From assembly GCF_003731765.1 (NCBI RefSeq), contig NZ_MOAL01000002.1:706525-770524 (forward strand): a stretch of 64,000 nt of DNA, written 5' to 3'. Origin of the DNA: Pseudomonas chlororaphis. GTDB lineage: Bacteria; Pseudomonadota; Gammaproteobacteria; Pseudomonadales; Pseudomonadaceae. The position numbers and the translations under genes were made by a program. Below the pieces are notes generated by a model. It made no database searches. It was not told the origin of the DNA and saw only the letters and a list, made by a program, of their open reading frames with translations. Below, piece by piece: positions 8,087 to 18,798 of the stretch; the stretch's first letter is position 1; each line of letters begins with the position of its first letter.

Positions 8087-9664
8087 TCATTCCCACTCAA
8101 TGGTCGCCGGTGGCTTGCTCGACACGTCATAAGTCACGCGGGAGATGCCTTCGATTTCATTGATGATGCGGCCGCTGACGGTTTCCAGCAGCTCGTAAGG
8201 CAGGTGCGCCCAACGGGCGGTCATGAAGTCGATGGTTTCTACCGCACGCAGGGCCACGACCCACGCGTAACGACGGCCATCACCGACCACGCCCACGGAT
8301 TTTACCGGCTGGAACACCACGAACGCCTGGCTGACCTTGTGGTACCAGTCGGCCTTACGCAGTTCTTCGATGAAGATGTGGTCGGCGCGACGCAGCAGGT
8401 CGGCGTATTCCTTCTTCACTTCACCGAGGATCCGCACGCCTAGGCCCGGGCCCGGGAATGGGTGGCGGTAGACCATGTCGTACGGCAGGCCCAGTTCCAG
8501 ACCCAGACGACGGACTTCGTCCTTGAACAGCTCACGCAGCGGCTCAACCAGCTTGAGGTTCATTTCCTCAGGCAGGCCACCGACGTTGTGGTGGGACTTG
8601 ATCACGTGGGCCTTGCCGCTCTTGGCGCCGGCCGACTCGATCACGTCGGGGTAGATGGTGCCTTGGGCGAGGTACTTGATGTTCTCCAGTTTGTTGGACT
8701 GGGCATCGAAGACGTCGATGAAGGTACGACCGATGATCTTGCGCTTCTTCTCCGGGTCGGACTCGCCGGCCAGGTTGTTCAAGAACTGATCTTCAGCGTT
8801 GGCGCGGATCACCTTGACGCCCATGTTCTCGGCGAACATGGCCATCACTTGCTCGCCTTCGTGCAAGCGCAGCAGGCCGTTGTCGACGAAGACGCAGGTC
8901 AGCTGGTCGCCGATGGCCTTGTGCAGCAGGGCCGCAACCACGGAGGAGTCCACGCCGCCGGACAGGCCCAGCAGGACGTTGTCGGTGCCGACCTGGGCGC
9001 GCACCTGGGCGATGGCGTCTTCAGCGATTTTCGATGGAGTCCACAGGGCTTCACACTCACAGATGTCGAGAATGAAGCGCGACAGGATGCGACCGCCTTG
9101 CTTGGTGTGGGTCACTTCCGGGTGGAACTGCACGCCGTAGTAACGACGCTCGTCGCTGAACATGCCAGCGATCGGGCAGCTCGGGGTGCTGGCCAGGATG
9201 TGGAAGTCTTCCGGCATCTTGGTGACTTTGTCACCGTGGCTCATCCACACGTCGAGGCCGAACAGGCCGTCGGCGTCAACGTGGTCTTCGATGCCGTCCA
9301 GCAGGCGGCTCTTGCCGACCACATCCACACGGGCATAACCGAATTCACGCAGCTCGGAACCTTCGACCTTGCCGCCCAGTTGCTCGGCCATGGTCTGCAT
9401 GCCGTAGCAGATACCGAAGACCGGGACGCCCAGGTCAAACACGGCTTGCGGGCAGCGCGGGCTATTGGCTTCGTGCACGGACTCGGGACCACCGGCGAGG
9501 ATCACGCCTTTGGGGGCGAATTCGCGAATCGCATCCTCGTCCATGTCGAACGGATGCAGCTCGCAGTACACACCGATTTCACGCACGCGGCGGGCAATCA
9601 ATTGGGTGTATTGCGAACCGAAGTCGAGGATCAGGATGCGGTGAGCGTGAATATCGAGGGCCAT
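8087..9664 (-). CDS. guaA: GMP synthase (glutamine-hydrolysing)
   Basis: Converts XMP to GMP with ATP and glutamine, the last step of guanine nucleotide synthesis. It has 525 residues, the normal length. The N-terminal class I amidotransferase has the nucleophile in GICYGMQ (about residue 86) and the partner histidine in QFHPEVTHT. The ATP pyrophosphatase domain has the P-loop GLSGGVDSS, and the C-terminal dimerisation domain ends in [15 protein letters not shown]. It lies 129 bases after guaB, separated by a hairpin, in the usual guaBA operon. Confidence 0.98.
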   Translation of the reverse strand: MALDIHAHRILILDFGSQYTQLIARRVREIGVYCELHPFDMDEDAIREFAPKGVILAGGPESVHEANSPRCPQAVFDLGVPVFGICYGMQTMAEQLGGKVEGSELREFGYARVDVVGKSRLLDGIEDHVDADGLFGLDVWMSHGDKVTKMPEDFHILASTPSCPIAGMFSDERRYYGVQFHPEVTHTKQGGRILSRFILDICECEALWTPSKIAEDAIAQVRAQVGTDNVLLGLSGGVDSSVVAALLHKAIGDQLTCVFVDNGLLRLHEGEQVMAMFAENMGVKVIRANAEDQFLNNLAGESDPEKKRKIIGRTFIDVFDAQSNKLENIKYLAQGTIYPDVIESAGAKSGKAHVIKSHHNVGGLPEEMNLKLVEPLRELFKDEVRRLGLELGLPYDMVYRHPFPGPGLGVRILGEVKKEYADLLRRADHIFIEELRKADWYHKVSQAFVVFQPVKSVGVVGDGRRYAWVVALRAVETIDFMTARWAHLPYELLETVSGRIINEIEGISRVTYDVSSKPPATIEWE

Positions 9665-9684
9665 GGGAGGAACTCTTTAAAAGC

Positions 9685-9785
9685 AGTTGCAAGCTTCGAG
9701 CTGCAAGCTGCAAGTAATAGGGGGACTGCGCGGTAACTGCGTGGAGGCAGTTACCGCTTGCAGCTTATAACTTGTGGCTTTTAGC
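9685..9785. repeat. guaB-guaA spacer: GCTTGCAGCT repeats and a strong hairpin
   Basis: The spacer carries several variants of GCTTGCAGCTT/AGCTGCAAGC on both strands. In the middle is a perfect 11-bp stem, GCGGTAACTGC (9730-9740) with its complement at 9747-9757. No T tract follows, so transcription can probably pass into guaA. Similar GCTTGCAGCT repeats occur near 20860-20890. Confidence 0.6.
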
Positions 9786-9793
9786 TGTCGGCG

Positions 9794-11341
<1,548 letters not shown>

Positions 11342-11384
11342 CTAATATCGCTGGAGTGATAGATGGGGATCCCGCCCCTGACTG

Positions 11385-11462
11385 CAGGGGCGGGCTTGCC
11401 GGCGAAATGGGGCCCCACGGTGTTCACACAGAGGTTTTCACCGACAAGTCGGCCCCGCCGAG
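11385..11462. repeat. REP-like pair between guaB and a convergent-spaced unknown gene
   Basis: A GGGGCGGGCTTGCCGGCGAAA copy of the REP core appears at about 11388-11408. A diverged inverted partner, CACCGACAAGTCGGCCCC, lies at about 11440-11457. Confidence 0.5.
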
Positions 11463-11468
11463 AAAGCC

Positions 11469-12017
11469 CTAGAGCTCGACCTTCACCCAACTCACCGGCA
11501 AGTCCAGCCAGTCGGCGAATTCGTCGATAAAGCTCTGCTTGAAGCCCGCCTCTGCCCAGTTGTTGAAGATGAACCCCAGGTTGGAAAAGCCGCACTCCTG
11601 AAGAAACAGAAAGCCGTTGATGTCATCTTCATGCCCGCACTCGGGGCAGGTGAAGTTATCGGTGCGCCCGGGCATCCACTCCTCCAGGCTCTCGAACAGC
11701 GCCTCACCGACCTCCTGCCGGCACTCGGCGCAACCGGCCTCTTCGAGAAAGCCCTTGGCCGGGGTATAGATGCAGCGCTTGGTGATGATCTCTAGGCCGT
11801 TGATTGGCTCGCCAAAAGGCAACGCCTCCGGGTGCAGCACCACCGCGCGGGCGCCAGGGGCAATGGCATGGCCCATGCGATTGCCGGTGCGGCCGCAAGT
11901 GCTGAGGTTTTCTTCGATGATGTTCTTGCGCACCAGCCAACGCACAATGGCCCGGGCTCGGGGCTCGTGCACCGGCAAGGTGGAAATTTTCGGGACAAGG
12001 ATGCTTTGGGAGTTCAT
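11469..12017 (-). CDS. Conserved Pseudomonas protein with a zinc-ribbon-like CxxC pair, function unknown
   Basis: The ATG at 12017 gives 182 residues starting MNSQSILVPKIS; the longer frame to 12083 runs into a REP element and is rejected. Two CxxC motifs (CAECRQEVG and FTCPECGHED) look like a zinc ribbon. The C-terminal third is rich in acidic and aromatic residues (FADWLDLPVSWVKVEL). No enzyme signature was recognised. Relatives are sometimes labelled sugar ABC transporter ATPase, but no Walker motif is present, so that label is not supported. Confidence 0.75.
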   Translation of the reverse strand: MNSQSILVPKISTLPVHEPRARAIVRWLVRKNIIEENLSTCGRTGNRMGHAIAPGARAVVLHPEALPFGEPINGLEIITKRCIYTPAKGFLEEAGCAECRQEVGEALFESLEEWMPGRTDNFTCPECGHEDDINGFLFLQECGFSNLGFIFNNWAEAGFKQSFIDEFADWLDLPVSWVKVEL

Positions 12018-12084
12018 GGATAAGCCTGGAACGTGCTGAAACAGAGCAAACGCTTTCGCCGAAAAGCCGGCCCCTATCGTCAAT

Positions 12085-12108
12085 TGTAGGAGCCGGCTTG
12101 CCGGCGAA
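12085..12108. repeat. Single REP element
   Basis: A GTAGGAGCCGGCTTGCCGG copy lies upstream of the zinc-ribbon gene and after the stop of the permease gene. Confidence 0.65.
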
Positions 12109-12149
12109 CGGATTCAAAGGCCCGCAGCTTAATCCCTGAACCCCGCAGG

Positions 12150-12917
12150 TCAAGTGCTCAGGTAGCGCCCGATCAAGGCAACGCCACTGGCCAGCACCAA
12201 CCAGGTCACCAAGCGGACAAAAGCCTCCCGAGACAGCTTCATGGTTACGCGTCGGCCTATCCACAACCCCAGGGCCATGGCCGGCAGCAAACAGCCCGCC
12301 AGCACCAATAAAGGCAACTCGGCATAGACCCCGGCGATCAGGAACAGGCTCAAGCGCACCAAGGTACTGCAACTGATCAGCGCGCTCTGGGTAGCTCGCG
12401 CCGGCTCCTTGGGCAGACGGCTGTTGAGGTAAATGGCATATAAAAAACCGCCGCTGCCAAACAAGGCCCCAAACAGCCCGCCCACCACGCCCATGGGCAC
12501 CGCCCAGCCCGCCGCCAACTGCGTGGGCCGAGCCTTTACCCAAAGGCTGTAGACGGCATAGGCGCTGATAAACAGCCCCATCAACAGCAGCAAGAGGTCG
12601 GACTTGAGGTTGAGCAGGAAGATCACGCCCAAGGTGCAGCCCACGGCCATGCACGGCAACAAGCGCAGTAACTCGGCCCTGGCCACGTCCTTGCGCGACG
12701 GCAGCAGGTTGCCAAAGGCTGCGACAAAATCCAGCAACACCAACAGCGGCACGATTTTCGACAGCGGCATAAACAGAATCAGGACCGGCCCCGCCACCAG
12801 CGCGGTGCCAAAACCGGCGATGCCGAACACGATGTACGCCAGGACGATGCCCACGCCAATCGCCAGCCAGGCCTGGGGCCCGAAGGCCCATTGCTGCAAC
12901 AACTCGATAACACCCAT
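12150..12917 (-). CDS. TSUP (TauE/SafE) family membrane permease
   Basis: Predicted inner-membrane exporter or importer of sulfur compounds or organic anions, with about eight membrane helices and 255 residues. Family features are the repeated GxxxFGxxG-type helices, GIAGFGTALVAGP near the N terminus and GVVGGLFGALFGSGGF near residue 130. I use the ATG at 12917; a GTG at 12926 is also possible. The gene is divergent from a LysR-type regulator 101 bases away, which probably controls it. The substrate cannot be told from sequence. Confidence 0.85.
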   Translation of the reverse strand: MGVIELLQQWAFGPQAWLAIGVGIVLAYIVFGIAGFGTALVAGPVLILFMPLSKIVPLLVLLDFVAAFGNLLPSRKDVARAELLRLLPCMAVGCTLGVIFLLNLKSDLLLLLMGLFISAYAVYSLWVKARPTQLAAGWAVPMGVVGGLFGALFGSGGFLYAIYLNSRLPKEPARATQSALISCSTLVRLSLFLIAGVYAELPLLVLAGCLLPAMALGLWIGRRVTMKLSREAFVRLVTWLVLASGVALIGRYLST

Positions 12918-13018
12918 GTGCGCCACATCCTCAGCCGGTATCGAATGACTTTAGCCAGCCGCGAACCTTGCGACTAATATCGTCGTAGTCGCCAACCCAT
13001 CGCAAAAAGGCATGACTC

Positions 13019-13921
13019 GTGATCTCAACTCGCCAACTGCGCTACTTCGTGGAAATTGCCGAGTGCGGCAGTTTCAGCGCCGCCGCCGAGCGGCTGTTCG
13101 TCGCCCAGTCGGCCCTGAGCCGGCAGATCAAAGACCTGGAAAACCAGTTGCAAACGCCGCTGTTCGAACGCACCTCGCGCCTGCCACGGCTGACCGCCGC
13201 GGGCGAAGCCTTCTTCCCCAAGGCGCGCAACCTGCTGACCGAATTGCACCAGGCCAGTGAGCTGGCGACCCAGGTGGGCCAGGGCCGGCGCGGAACCTTG
13301 CGCCTGAGTCACTCCAGCACTGTGCCCATGAGCGGCCGCCTGCTGAGTGGTATCAGTGCCTACCTGGAACAATGCCCTGACGTGTCGATGGACATGCTCA
13401 AGCTGTCCTCGGAAGCGCAGTTGGAAGAACTGGCCGAAGGTCGGCTGGATATCGGCCTGCTGCGCCTGCCCGTGCTGCGGCAGCGGGACGGGGTGCAGAT
13501 TGTGCCGTTGTTCACCGAACCCTTGCTGCTGGCGGTGCCACCAGAACATCCCTTGGCGCAGCATCCGCCCGGCCAGGGGGTGAACCTGGCGGACCTCGAA
13601 CATGAAGCCTTTATTTCCATCCCACACCCCCAACGGGGTGGCTTGAGTTACCTGTCCGCCGAACTGTGCATGCGCCAGGGCTTCTTTCCCAAGGCCGCGA
13701 GGGTGGTGTCGCGCAAGACCACACAGTTGCAACTGATCCAGGCCGGCTTCGGCATCGCCCTGCTGCCGGAGTCGATGCGCGATATCGCACCGCTGAATAT
13801 CCACTTCCTGCCCCTGGCCGACGCCGCCTGCCAAAGCACCGTGGCCCTCGCCTATCGGCAACAACCGACGCCCTTGGTGGCGCAGTTCGTCGAGCATTTT
13901 CGCGCCAGTGTCGCGCGATAG
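13019..13921 (+). CDS. LysR-family transcriptional regulator
   Basis: A LysR regulator of 300 residues with a GTG start, MISTRQLRYFVEIAECGSF. The helix-turn-helix is at about residues 18-37 (SFSAAAERLFVAQSALSRQI), followed by the linker helix and a periplasmic-binding-protein-like effector domain (LRLSHSSTVPMSG, FGIALLPESM). It lies divergent from the TSUP permease, the typical arrangement for a regulator and its target. The inducer is unknown. xseA follows after a 63-base gap. Confidence 0.9.
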   Translation: MISTRQLRYFVEIAECGSFSAAAERLFVAQSALSRQIKDLENQLQTPLFERTSRLPRLTAAGEAFFPKARNLLTELHQASELATQVGQGRRGTLRLSHSSTVPMSGRLLSGISAYLEQCPDVSMDMLKLSSEAQLEELAEGRLDIGLLRLPVLRQRDGVQIVPLFTEPLLLAVPPEHPLAQHPPGQGVNLADLEHEAFISIPHPQRGGLSYLSAELCMRQGFFPKAARVVSRKTTQLQLIQAGFGIALLPESMRDIAPLNIHFLPLADAACQSTVALAYRQQPTPLVAQFVEHFRASVAR

Positions 13922-13984
13922 CCGCCGGGCCGTTGTTGTTGCATCCATGGAGATTGTCAGGCGAATGCCATTAAACTGCGCCCC

Positions 13985-15364
13985 ATGATTAAAGATCCCT
14001 TTGCAAGACTCGGCCTGGACCGCGAAGTCCTCACTGTCAGCCAACTCAACGGCCGTGCGCGGGTGTTGCTGGAAGACGTGTTCAGCAATATCTGGGTCGA
14101 AGGCGAAATATCCAACCTCGCCCGCCCGGCGTCCGGCCACGTGTATTTCACCCTTAAAGACAGCGGCGCCCAAGTGCGTTGCGCGCTGTTCCGGCAGAAC
14201 GCGGCGCGGGTCCGCCAGGCCCTCAAGGACGGGTTGGCGGTCAAGGTACGCGGCAAGGTTTCGCTGTTCGAAGGCCGCGGCGACTATCAGCTGATTCTCG
14301 ATACCGTGGAGCCGGCCGGTGATGGCGCGCTGCGCCTGGCCTTTGATGCGCTGAAGGAAAAGCTCAGCGCCGAGGGCCTGTTCAGCGCCGAGCGCAAGGT
14401 GCCGCTGCCGGCCCATCCGCAGCGCATCGGCATTATCAGTTCACCGACCGGCGCGGTGATTCGCGACATCATCAGCGTGTTCCGCCGTCGTGCGCCGCAG
14501 GTGGCACTGACCTTGATCCCTACCGCCGTGCAAGGCCGCGAGGCGACCGCACAGATCGTCCGCGCCCTGAAGCTGGCCGATGCCCGAGGCTTCGACGCCC
14601 TGATCCTGGCCCGCGGCGGCGGCTCCCTGGAAGACCTTTGGTGCTTCAACGAAGAAGCCGTGGCCCGGGCCGTGGATGCCTGCGTCACGCCCATCGTCAG
14701 CGCGGTCGGCCACGAAACCGATGTGTCCATCAGCGACTTCGTGGCTGACGTTCGGGCGCCTACGCCTTCGGCAGCGGCCGAACTCTTGGCACCGGATTCC
14801 AGCGACCTGCAACGCCGGGTTGAGAGCCTTGAGCGCCGCCTGATGATGCGCATTCGTGATCGCCTGATGCGCGACCGCCTGCGCCTGGAAGGCCTGGCCC
14901 GGCGCCTGCGCCATCCCGGTGAGCGCCTGCGCCAGCAAGCCCAGCGCCTGGACGACCTGGACATGCGAATGCGCCGAGCCTTCGAGCGCAGCCTCAATAC
15001 CCGCCGCGAACGCCTGATCCGCCTGGAAACCCGACTCGCTGGCCAACACCCGGGGCGCCAACTGGCGCTGTTGCGTCAACGCCTGGAAAGCCTCGCCGAA
15101 CGCCTGCCCCGGGCGATGGGCGAAGGCCTGAAATCCCGGCGTCTGCAACTGCAAAGCCAGGTGCAGACCCTGCACGTGGTCAGCCCGCTGGCGACCTTGG
15201 GCCGTGGCTACAGCATCCTTTTGGACGAACGCGGCCACGCCATTCGCAACGCCGATCAAACCCGCCCGGGCCAACGCCTCAAGGCACGGCTCGGCGAAGG
15301 CGAACTGCAGGTGCGGGTCGAAGACAACCACCTGACGCCTGTCACCCTCTCTTTACTGGATTGA
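13985..15364 (+). CDS. xseA: Exodeoxyribonuclease VII large subunit
   Basis: Catalytic subunit of ExoVII, which degrades single-stranded DNA to oligonucleotides. It has 459 residues. The N-terminal OB fold (SNIWVEGEISNLARPASGHVYF) is followed by the catalytic core with ARGGGSLEDLW and VGHETD, a long coiled coil rich in arginine, and the C-terminal segment LGRGYSIL. xseB is not adjacent, as is usual. In pseudomonads xseA lies near guaB; here four genes and repeats lie between them. Confidence 0.97.
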   Translation: MIKDPFARLGLDREVLTVSQLNGRARVLLEDVFSNIWVEGEISNLARPASGHVYFTLKDSGAQVRCALFRQNAARVRQALKDGLAVKVRGKVSLFEGRGDYQLILDTVEPAGDGALRLAFDALKEKLSAEGLFSAERKVPLPAHPQRIGIISSPTGAVIRDIISVFRRRAPQVALTLIPTAVQGREATAQIVRALKLADARGFDALILARGGGSLEDLWCFNEEAVARAVDACVTPIVSAVGHETDVSISDFVADVRAPTPSAAAELLAPDSSDLQRRVESLERRLMMRIRDRLMRDRLRLEGLARRLRHPGERLRQQAQRLDDLDMRMRRAFERSLNTRRERLIRLETRLAGQHPGRQLALLRQRLESLAERLPRAMGEGLKSRRLQLQSQVQTLHVVSPLATLGRGYSILLDERGHAIRNADQTRPGQRLKARLGEGELQVRVEDNHLTPVTLSLLD

Positions 15365-15367
15365 TCC

Positions 15368-16189
15368 ATGCCGCGTTTTCTTTGCTCCCTATTGCTGCTG
15401 TGCCTGACCTTCACGGCCCATGCCGACAGCTACATCACCCGCCTGCTGAACAAGCCGGTGCCCGGTGGCGTCGCCGTAGTCAGCCTGGGGGCCGCCACCC
15501 AGGCGCCCAAGGCCACCTATGACGGCAAGCCGGTGCTGGTGGTCAAGGAACAGGACAACTGGCTGGCGATTGTCGGCATCCCCCTGACGGTCAAGCCGGG
15601 CAACCAGCAGATCAGCGCCGGCGGCCGCTCGCTGAGCTTCGTCGTGGGCAGCAAGAAGTACCCGGAGCAGCGGATCACCCTGAAGAACCAGCGCCAGGTC
15701 AACCCCAACCCGGCCGACCTGAAACGCATCGACGGCGAACTGGCCGAACAGATCCGTGCCTACCGCAGTTTCAGCCCCAACATCCCGAGCAACCTGTTGC
15801 TGGACAAGCCGGTGAACGGCCCTCTGTCGAGCAAGTTCGGCGTGCGGCGCTTTTTCAACGGTGAGGAGCGCAACCCTCACGCCGGCCTGGACTTCGCCGT
15901 GCCGGCAGGCACCCCGATCAAGACGCCAGCCGCCGGCAAGGTGATCCTGACCGGCAACTACTTCTTCAATGGCAACACCGTGTTCGTCGATCATGGCCAG
16001 GGCTTTATCAGCATGTTCTGCCACATGTCGCAAATTGACGTGAAGGTCGGCCAGCAACTGACCCGCGGCGCCGTGGTCGGCAAAGTCGGCTCCACCGGTC
16101 GCGCCACCGGGCCTCATATGCACTGGAACGTCAGCCTGAATGATGCACGGGTCGATCCGGCGATCTTTATCGGGGCGTTTAAGCCCTGA
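15368..16189 (+). CDS. Secreted M23-family metallopeptidase
   Basis: Predicted periplasmic zinc peptidase acting on peptidoglycan cross-links. It has 273 residues with a Sec signal (MPRFLCSLLLLCLTFTAHA), an Ig-like N-terminal domain, and an M23 domain with both zinc motifs intact: HAGLD and HMHW. The start is three bases after the xseA stop, so cotranscription is likely. With its zinc ligands present it should be an active endopeptidase rather than an EnvC/NlpD-type activator. Confidence 0.92.
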   Translation: MPRFLCSLLLLCLTFTAHADSYITRLLNKPVPGGVAVVSLGAATQAPKATYDGKPVLVVKEQDNWLAIVGIPLTVKPGNQQISAGGRSLSFVVGSKKYPEQRITLKNQRQVNPNPADLKRIDGELAEQIRAYRSFSPNIPSNLLLDKPVNGPLSSKFGVRRFFNGEERNPHAGLDFAVPAGTPIKTPAAGKVILTGNYFFNGNTVFVDHGQGFISMFCHMSQIDVKVGQQLTRGAVVGKVGSTGRATGPHMHWNVSLNDARVDPAIFIGAFKP

Positions 16190-16226
16190 TCCAGAGGCCT
16201 GATCGCTGGCAAGCCGCCCCCACAGG

Positions 16227-16260
16227 GATTGCGCAGGTGAGAATGACCGCGCAATCTTTG
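16227..16260 (+). terminator. Probable terminator after the M23 peptidase gene
   Basis: A GATTGCGC stem (16227-16234) pairs exactly with GCGCAATC (16249-16256), followed by TTTG. The loop is 14 bases. The T tract is short, so confidence is moderate. A degenerate REP half lies just before it. Confidence 0.5.
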
Positions 16261-16376
16261 AGATTCCATTGAAGAATAACCAGCATAAAATCTCGATATA
16301 GTGTCTATTTCGAGTATTCCTCTCAATTTTTTTCCACTGCTTGCCATCTTCCACCCCAGTGGTTAGGGTTGACGCC

Positions 16377-16454
16377 ATGAAAACCTCTCACACCCTCATT
16401 CAACGCCGTCAACACCGAAGCCTCTGCCTCGTCAGCGCACGACTGCCAGGCTGA
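16377..16454 (+). CDS. Candidate leader peptide upstream of leuA
   Basis: A 25-codon frame, MKTSHTLIQRRQHRSLCLVS plus ARLPG, ends 90 bases before leuA. It has four leucine codons but not a consecutive run. Downstream, GGCCG/CGGCC (about 16506-16524) can form a hairpin just before the leuA ribosome binding site AAGGAT. That layout could serve attenuation or translational control. The initiation region has only a weak TAGGG, so this could be chance. Confidence 0.35.
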   Translation: MKTSHTLIQRRQHRSLCLVSARLPG

Positions 16455-16544
16455 ATCGCGGTGCCTCATCCCCCTGCGTCAACACTTCACTCTTGACCCA
16501 CCGGCAGGCCGCCTCTTTTCGGCCCGGACAATAAGGATTTCCCC

Positions 16545-18224
16545 ATGAGCATGCTCAAAGACCCGTCTTCGAAGTACCGTGCGTTTGCGACCATCAACTT
16601 GCCTGACCGCACCTGGCCATCGAAGACCATCACCACCGCGCCGATCTGGTGCAGCTCCGACTTGCGTGATGGCAACCAATCGCTGATCGAGCCGATGGAT
16701 GCGGTGAAGAAGCTGCGCTTCTGGAAAACCCTGGTCGCCGTGGGCGTGAAAGAAATCGAGGCCTCCTTCCCGGCCGCCTCGCAAACCGACTTCGACTTCG
16801 TGCGCACCCTGATCGAAGACGGCCACATCCCGGACGACACCACCATCCAGGTGCTGACCCAGGCCCGTGAAGACTTGATCGCCCGCACCTTCGAATCCCT
16901 GCGCGGGGCGAAGAAAGCCATCGTTCACCTGTACAACGCCACCAGCCCATCGTTCCGCCGCATTGTCTTCAACCAGGACAAGGAAGGCGTGAAAGAAATC
17001 GCCGTGAACGCTGCCAAGCTGTTCGTCAAATACGCTGCCCAGCAGCCGGAAACCCAGTGGCAGTTCGAGTACTCGCCAGAAACCTTCAGCGCCACCGAAC
17101 TGGAGTTCGCCAAGGAAGTCTGCGACGCGGTGATCGAAGTTTGGAACCCGACGCCAAGCAACAAGGTGATTCTCAACCTGCCAGCCACCGTGGAAGTCGC
17201 CACGCCGAACATCTATGCCGACCAGATCGAATGGTTCGGTCGCCATATCACCCGTCGTGACAGCGTGCTCATCAGCCTGCACACCCACAACGACCGTGGC
17301 ACCGGCGTAGCCGCCACCGAGTTGGGCCTGATGGCCGGCGCCGACCGTGTCGAAGGCTGCCTGTTCGGCAACGGCGAGCGTACCGGTAACGTCGACCTGG
17401 TCACCGTGGCCTTGAACCTCTACACCCAGGGCATCAACCCGGAACTGGATTTCTCCGACATCGACGGCGTGCGCAAAGTCGTGGAAGAGTGCAACCAGAT
17501 TGCAGTGCACCCACGTCACCCTTATGTCGGCGACCTGGTGCACACCGCGTTCTCCGGCTCCCACCAGGACGCAATCCGCAAGGGCTTCGCCCAGCAGAAA
17601 TCCGATGCCCTGTGGGAAGTGCCGTACTTGCCGATCGACCCGGCAGACATCGGCCGCAGCTACGAGGCCGTGATCCGCGTCAACAGCCAGTCCGGCAAGG
17701 GCGGCATCGCCTACCTGCTGGAGCAGGAATACGGCATCAGCTTGCCGCGTCGCATGCAGATCGAATTCAGCCAAGTGGTGCAGCGTGAAACCGACCGCCT
17801 GGGCCTGGAAATGACCGCCCAGCAGATCCATGCCTTGCTTCACAGCGAGTACTTGCAGGCCAACACCCCGTACGCGCTGGTCAGCCACCGCTTGCAGGAA
17901 GAGAACGGCCACAGCGCAGTAGAAGTGGAAGTCTCGGGCAAGGGCCAGGGCGAAACCAACCTGCACTGGCGCGGTAAAGGCAACGGTGCCCTGGAAGCCC
18001 TGGTAGCCGGCCTGCCGATTCCGGTGGAGATCATGGACTACAACGAGCACGCCATCGGCGCTGGCACCAACGCCAAGGCTGCGGCCTACATCGAACTGCG
18101 AGTGAACGGTGAACGTGCCGTGCACGGCGTGGGTATCGATGAAAACATCACCACCGCCAGCTTCAAGGCCCTGTTCAGCGCCCTGAACCGCTCCCTGAGC
18201 CAGTTGGACGCCAAAGCGGCCTGA
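16545..18224 (+). CDS. leuA: 2-isopropylmalate synthase
   Basis: Condenses acetyl-CoA with 2-oxoisovalerate, the first committed step of leucine synthesis. It has 559 residues, the longer form found in pseudomonads. The catalytic barrel shows [13 protein letters not shown] near the N terminus, the metal histidines in [11 protein letters not shown], and [12 protein letters not shown]. The C-terminal LeuA dimer domain for leucine feedback covers about residues 430-550. It stands alone, ends in a strong terminator, and has a possible leader peptide in front. Confidence 0.97.
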   Translation: MSMLKDPSSKYRAFATINLPDRTWPSKTITTAPIWCSSDLRDGNQSLIEPMDAVKKLRFWKTLVAVGVKEIEASFPAASQTDFDFVRTLIEDGHIPDDTTIQVLTQAREDLIARTFESLRGAKKAIVHLYNATSPSFRRIVFNQDKEGVKEIAVNAAKLFVKYAAQQPETQWQFEYSPETFSATELEFAKEVCDAVIEVWNPTPSNKVILNLPATVEVATPNIYADQIEWFGRHITRRDSVLISLHTHNDRGTGVAATELGLMAGADRVEGCLFGNGERTGNVDLVTVALNLYTQGINPELDFSDIDGVRKVVEECNQIAVHPRHPYVGDLVHTAFSGSHQDAIRKGFAQQKSDALWEVPYLPIDPADIGRSYEAVIRVNSQSGKGGIAYLLEQEYGISLPRRMQIEFSQVVQRETDRLGLEMTAQQIHALLHSEYLQANTPYALVSHRLQEENGHSAVEVEVSGKGQGETNLHWRGKGNGALEALVAGLPIPVEIMDYNEHAIGAGTNAKAAAYIELRVNGERAVHGVGIDENITTASFKALFSALNRSLSQLDAKAA

Positions 18225-18240
18225 TCCACGCCGCCCACTA

Positions 18241-18277
18241 AAAAGGCCCCGAGGTGCAAACCTCGGGGCCTTTTTTA
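18241..18277 (+). terminator. Rho-independent terminator of leuA
   Basis: An 11-bp GC-rich stem (GGCCCCGAGGT and its complement) with a short loop is followed by TTTTTT, 20 bases after the leuA stop. Confidence 0.93.
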
Positions 18278-18320
18278 TTAGCCTGAATCACTGACCGGAG
18301 CCCGGTGAGCGATGGATGCC

Positions 18321-18731
18321 TCAAGCGTGGGTATCGACACCGGACGTGGCCTGGACCAAGGCCGCCTGCAGGGTTTGCAGGGTGGCGTTGGTGCCCATGA
18401 TCTGGGTCTGCAGATTCATCACCTGCTGGGCTTTTTGTTCTGCACTGGCCTGCCCGCGCTGGGCGCTAGCCAATTGTGCCCGCTGCTCAGTCAGCCGTTT
18501 CTGTGTTTCTTCGATCTGCTTTTTCAACTGTTCCACAGGGTCGCTGGCCGCTTGGGCTGCAGCAGCATCGGTGCTGGCGCTGCTGACGTTGATCTTCAAC
18601 GAACCGTCTTTCTCAGTCTCGCCTTGCTCAGACACGCCAGCGACGGGACTTTTTTCTTCCTCACCACGAATTTTGGTGCTCGAGGATGGGACCAGATACG
18701 GGTTGAAGGTTGTCGCGTTGATACCGGTCAT
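18321..18731 (-). CDS. Small coiled-coil protein, function unknown
   Basis: A protein of 136 residues. The first half is polar and probably disordered (KIRGEEEKSPVAG...). The second half is a coiled coil, EQLKKQIEETQKRLTEQRAQ onward, which recalls FlxA-like proteins. There is no signal peptide, membrane segment or catalytic motif. The gene lies in a leftward unit after a 67-base gap behind the amidase. I believe it is real because of its coherent heptads and codon use, but give no function. Confidence 0.7.
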   Translation of the reverse strand: MTGINATTFNPYLVPSSSTKIRGEEEKSPVAGVSEQGETEKDGSLKINVSSASTDAAAAQAASDPVEQLKKQIEETQKRLTEQRAQLASAQRGQASAEQKAQQVMNLQTQIMGTNATLQTLQAALVQATSGVDTHA

Positions 18732-18798
18732 TAAGGCGTCCTCCTAGGGTTTTCCCTATATCGGCGAGCAACCCGCAAACTTGATCAGGCAGAACCGC

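Noticed and set aside
11704..12891. Minus-strand open frame of 395 codons over the TSUP permease and zinc-ribbon genes
   Set aside because: Out of frame with both genes; low-complexity arginine/glycine/alanine composition.
16479..18125. Minus-strand open frame of 548 codons over leuA
   Set aside because: Antisense shadow of a clear leuA gene.
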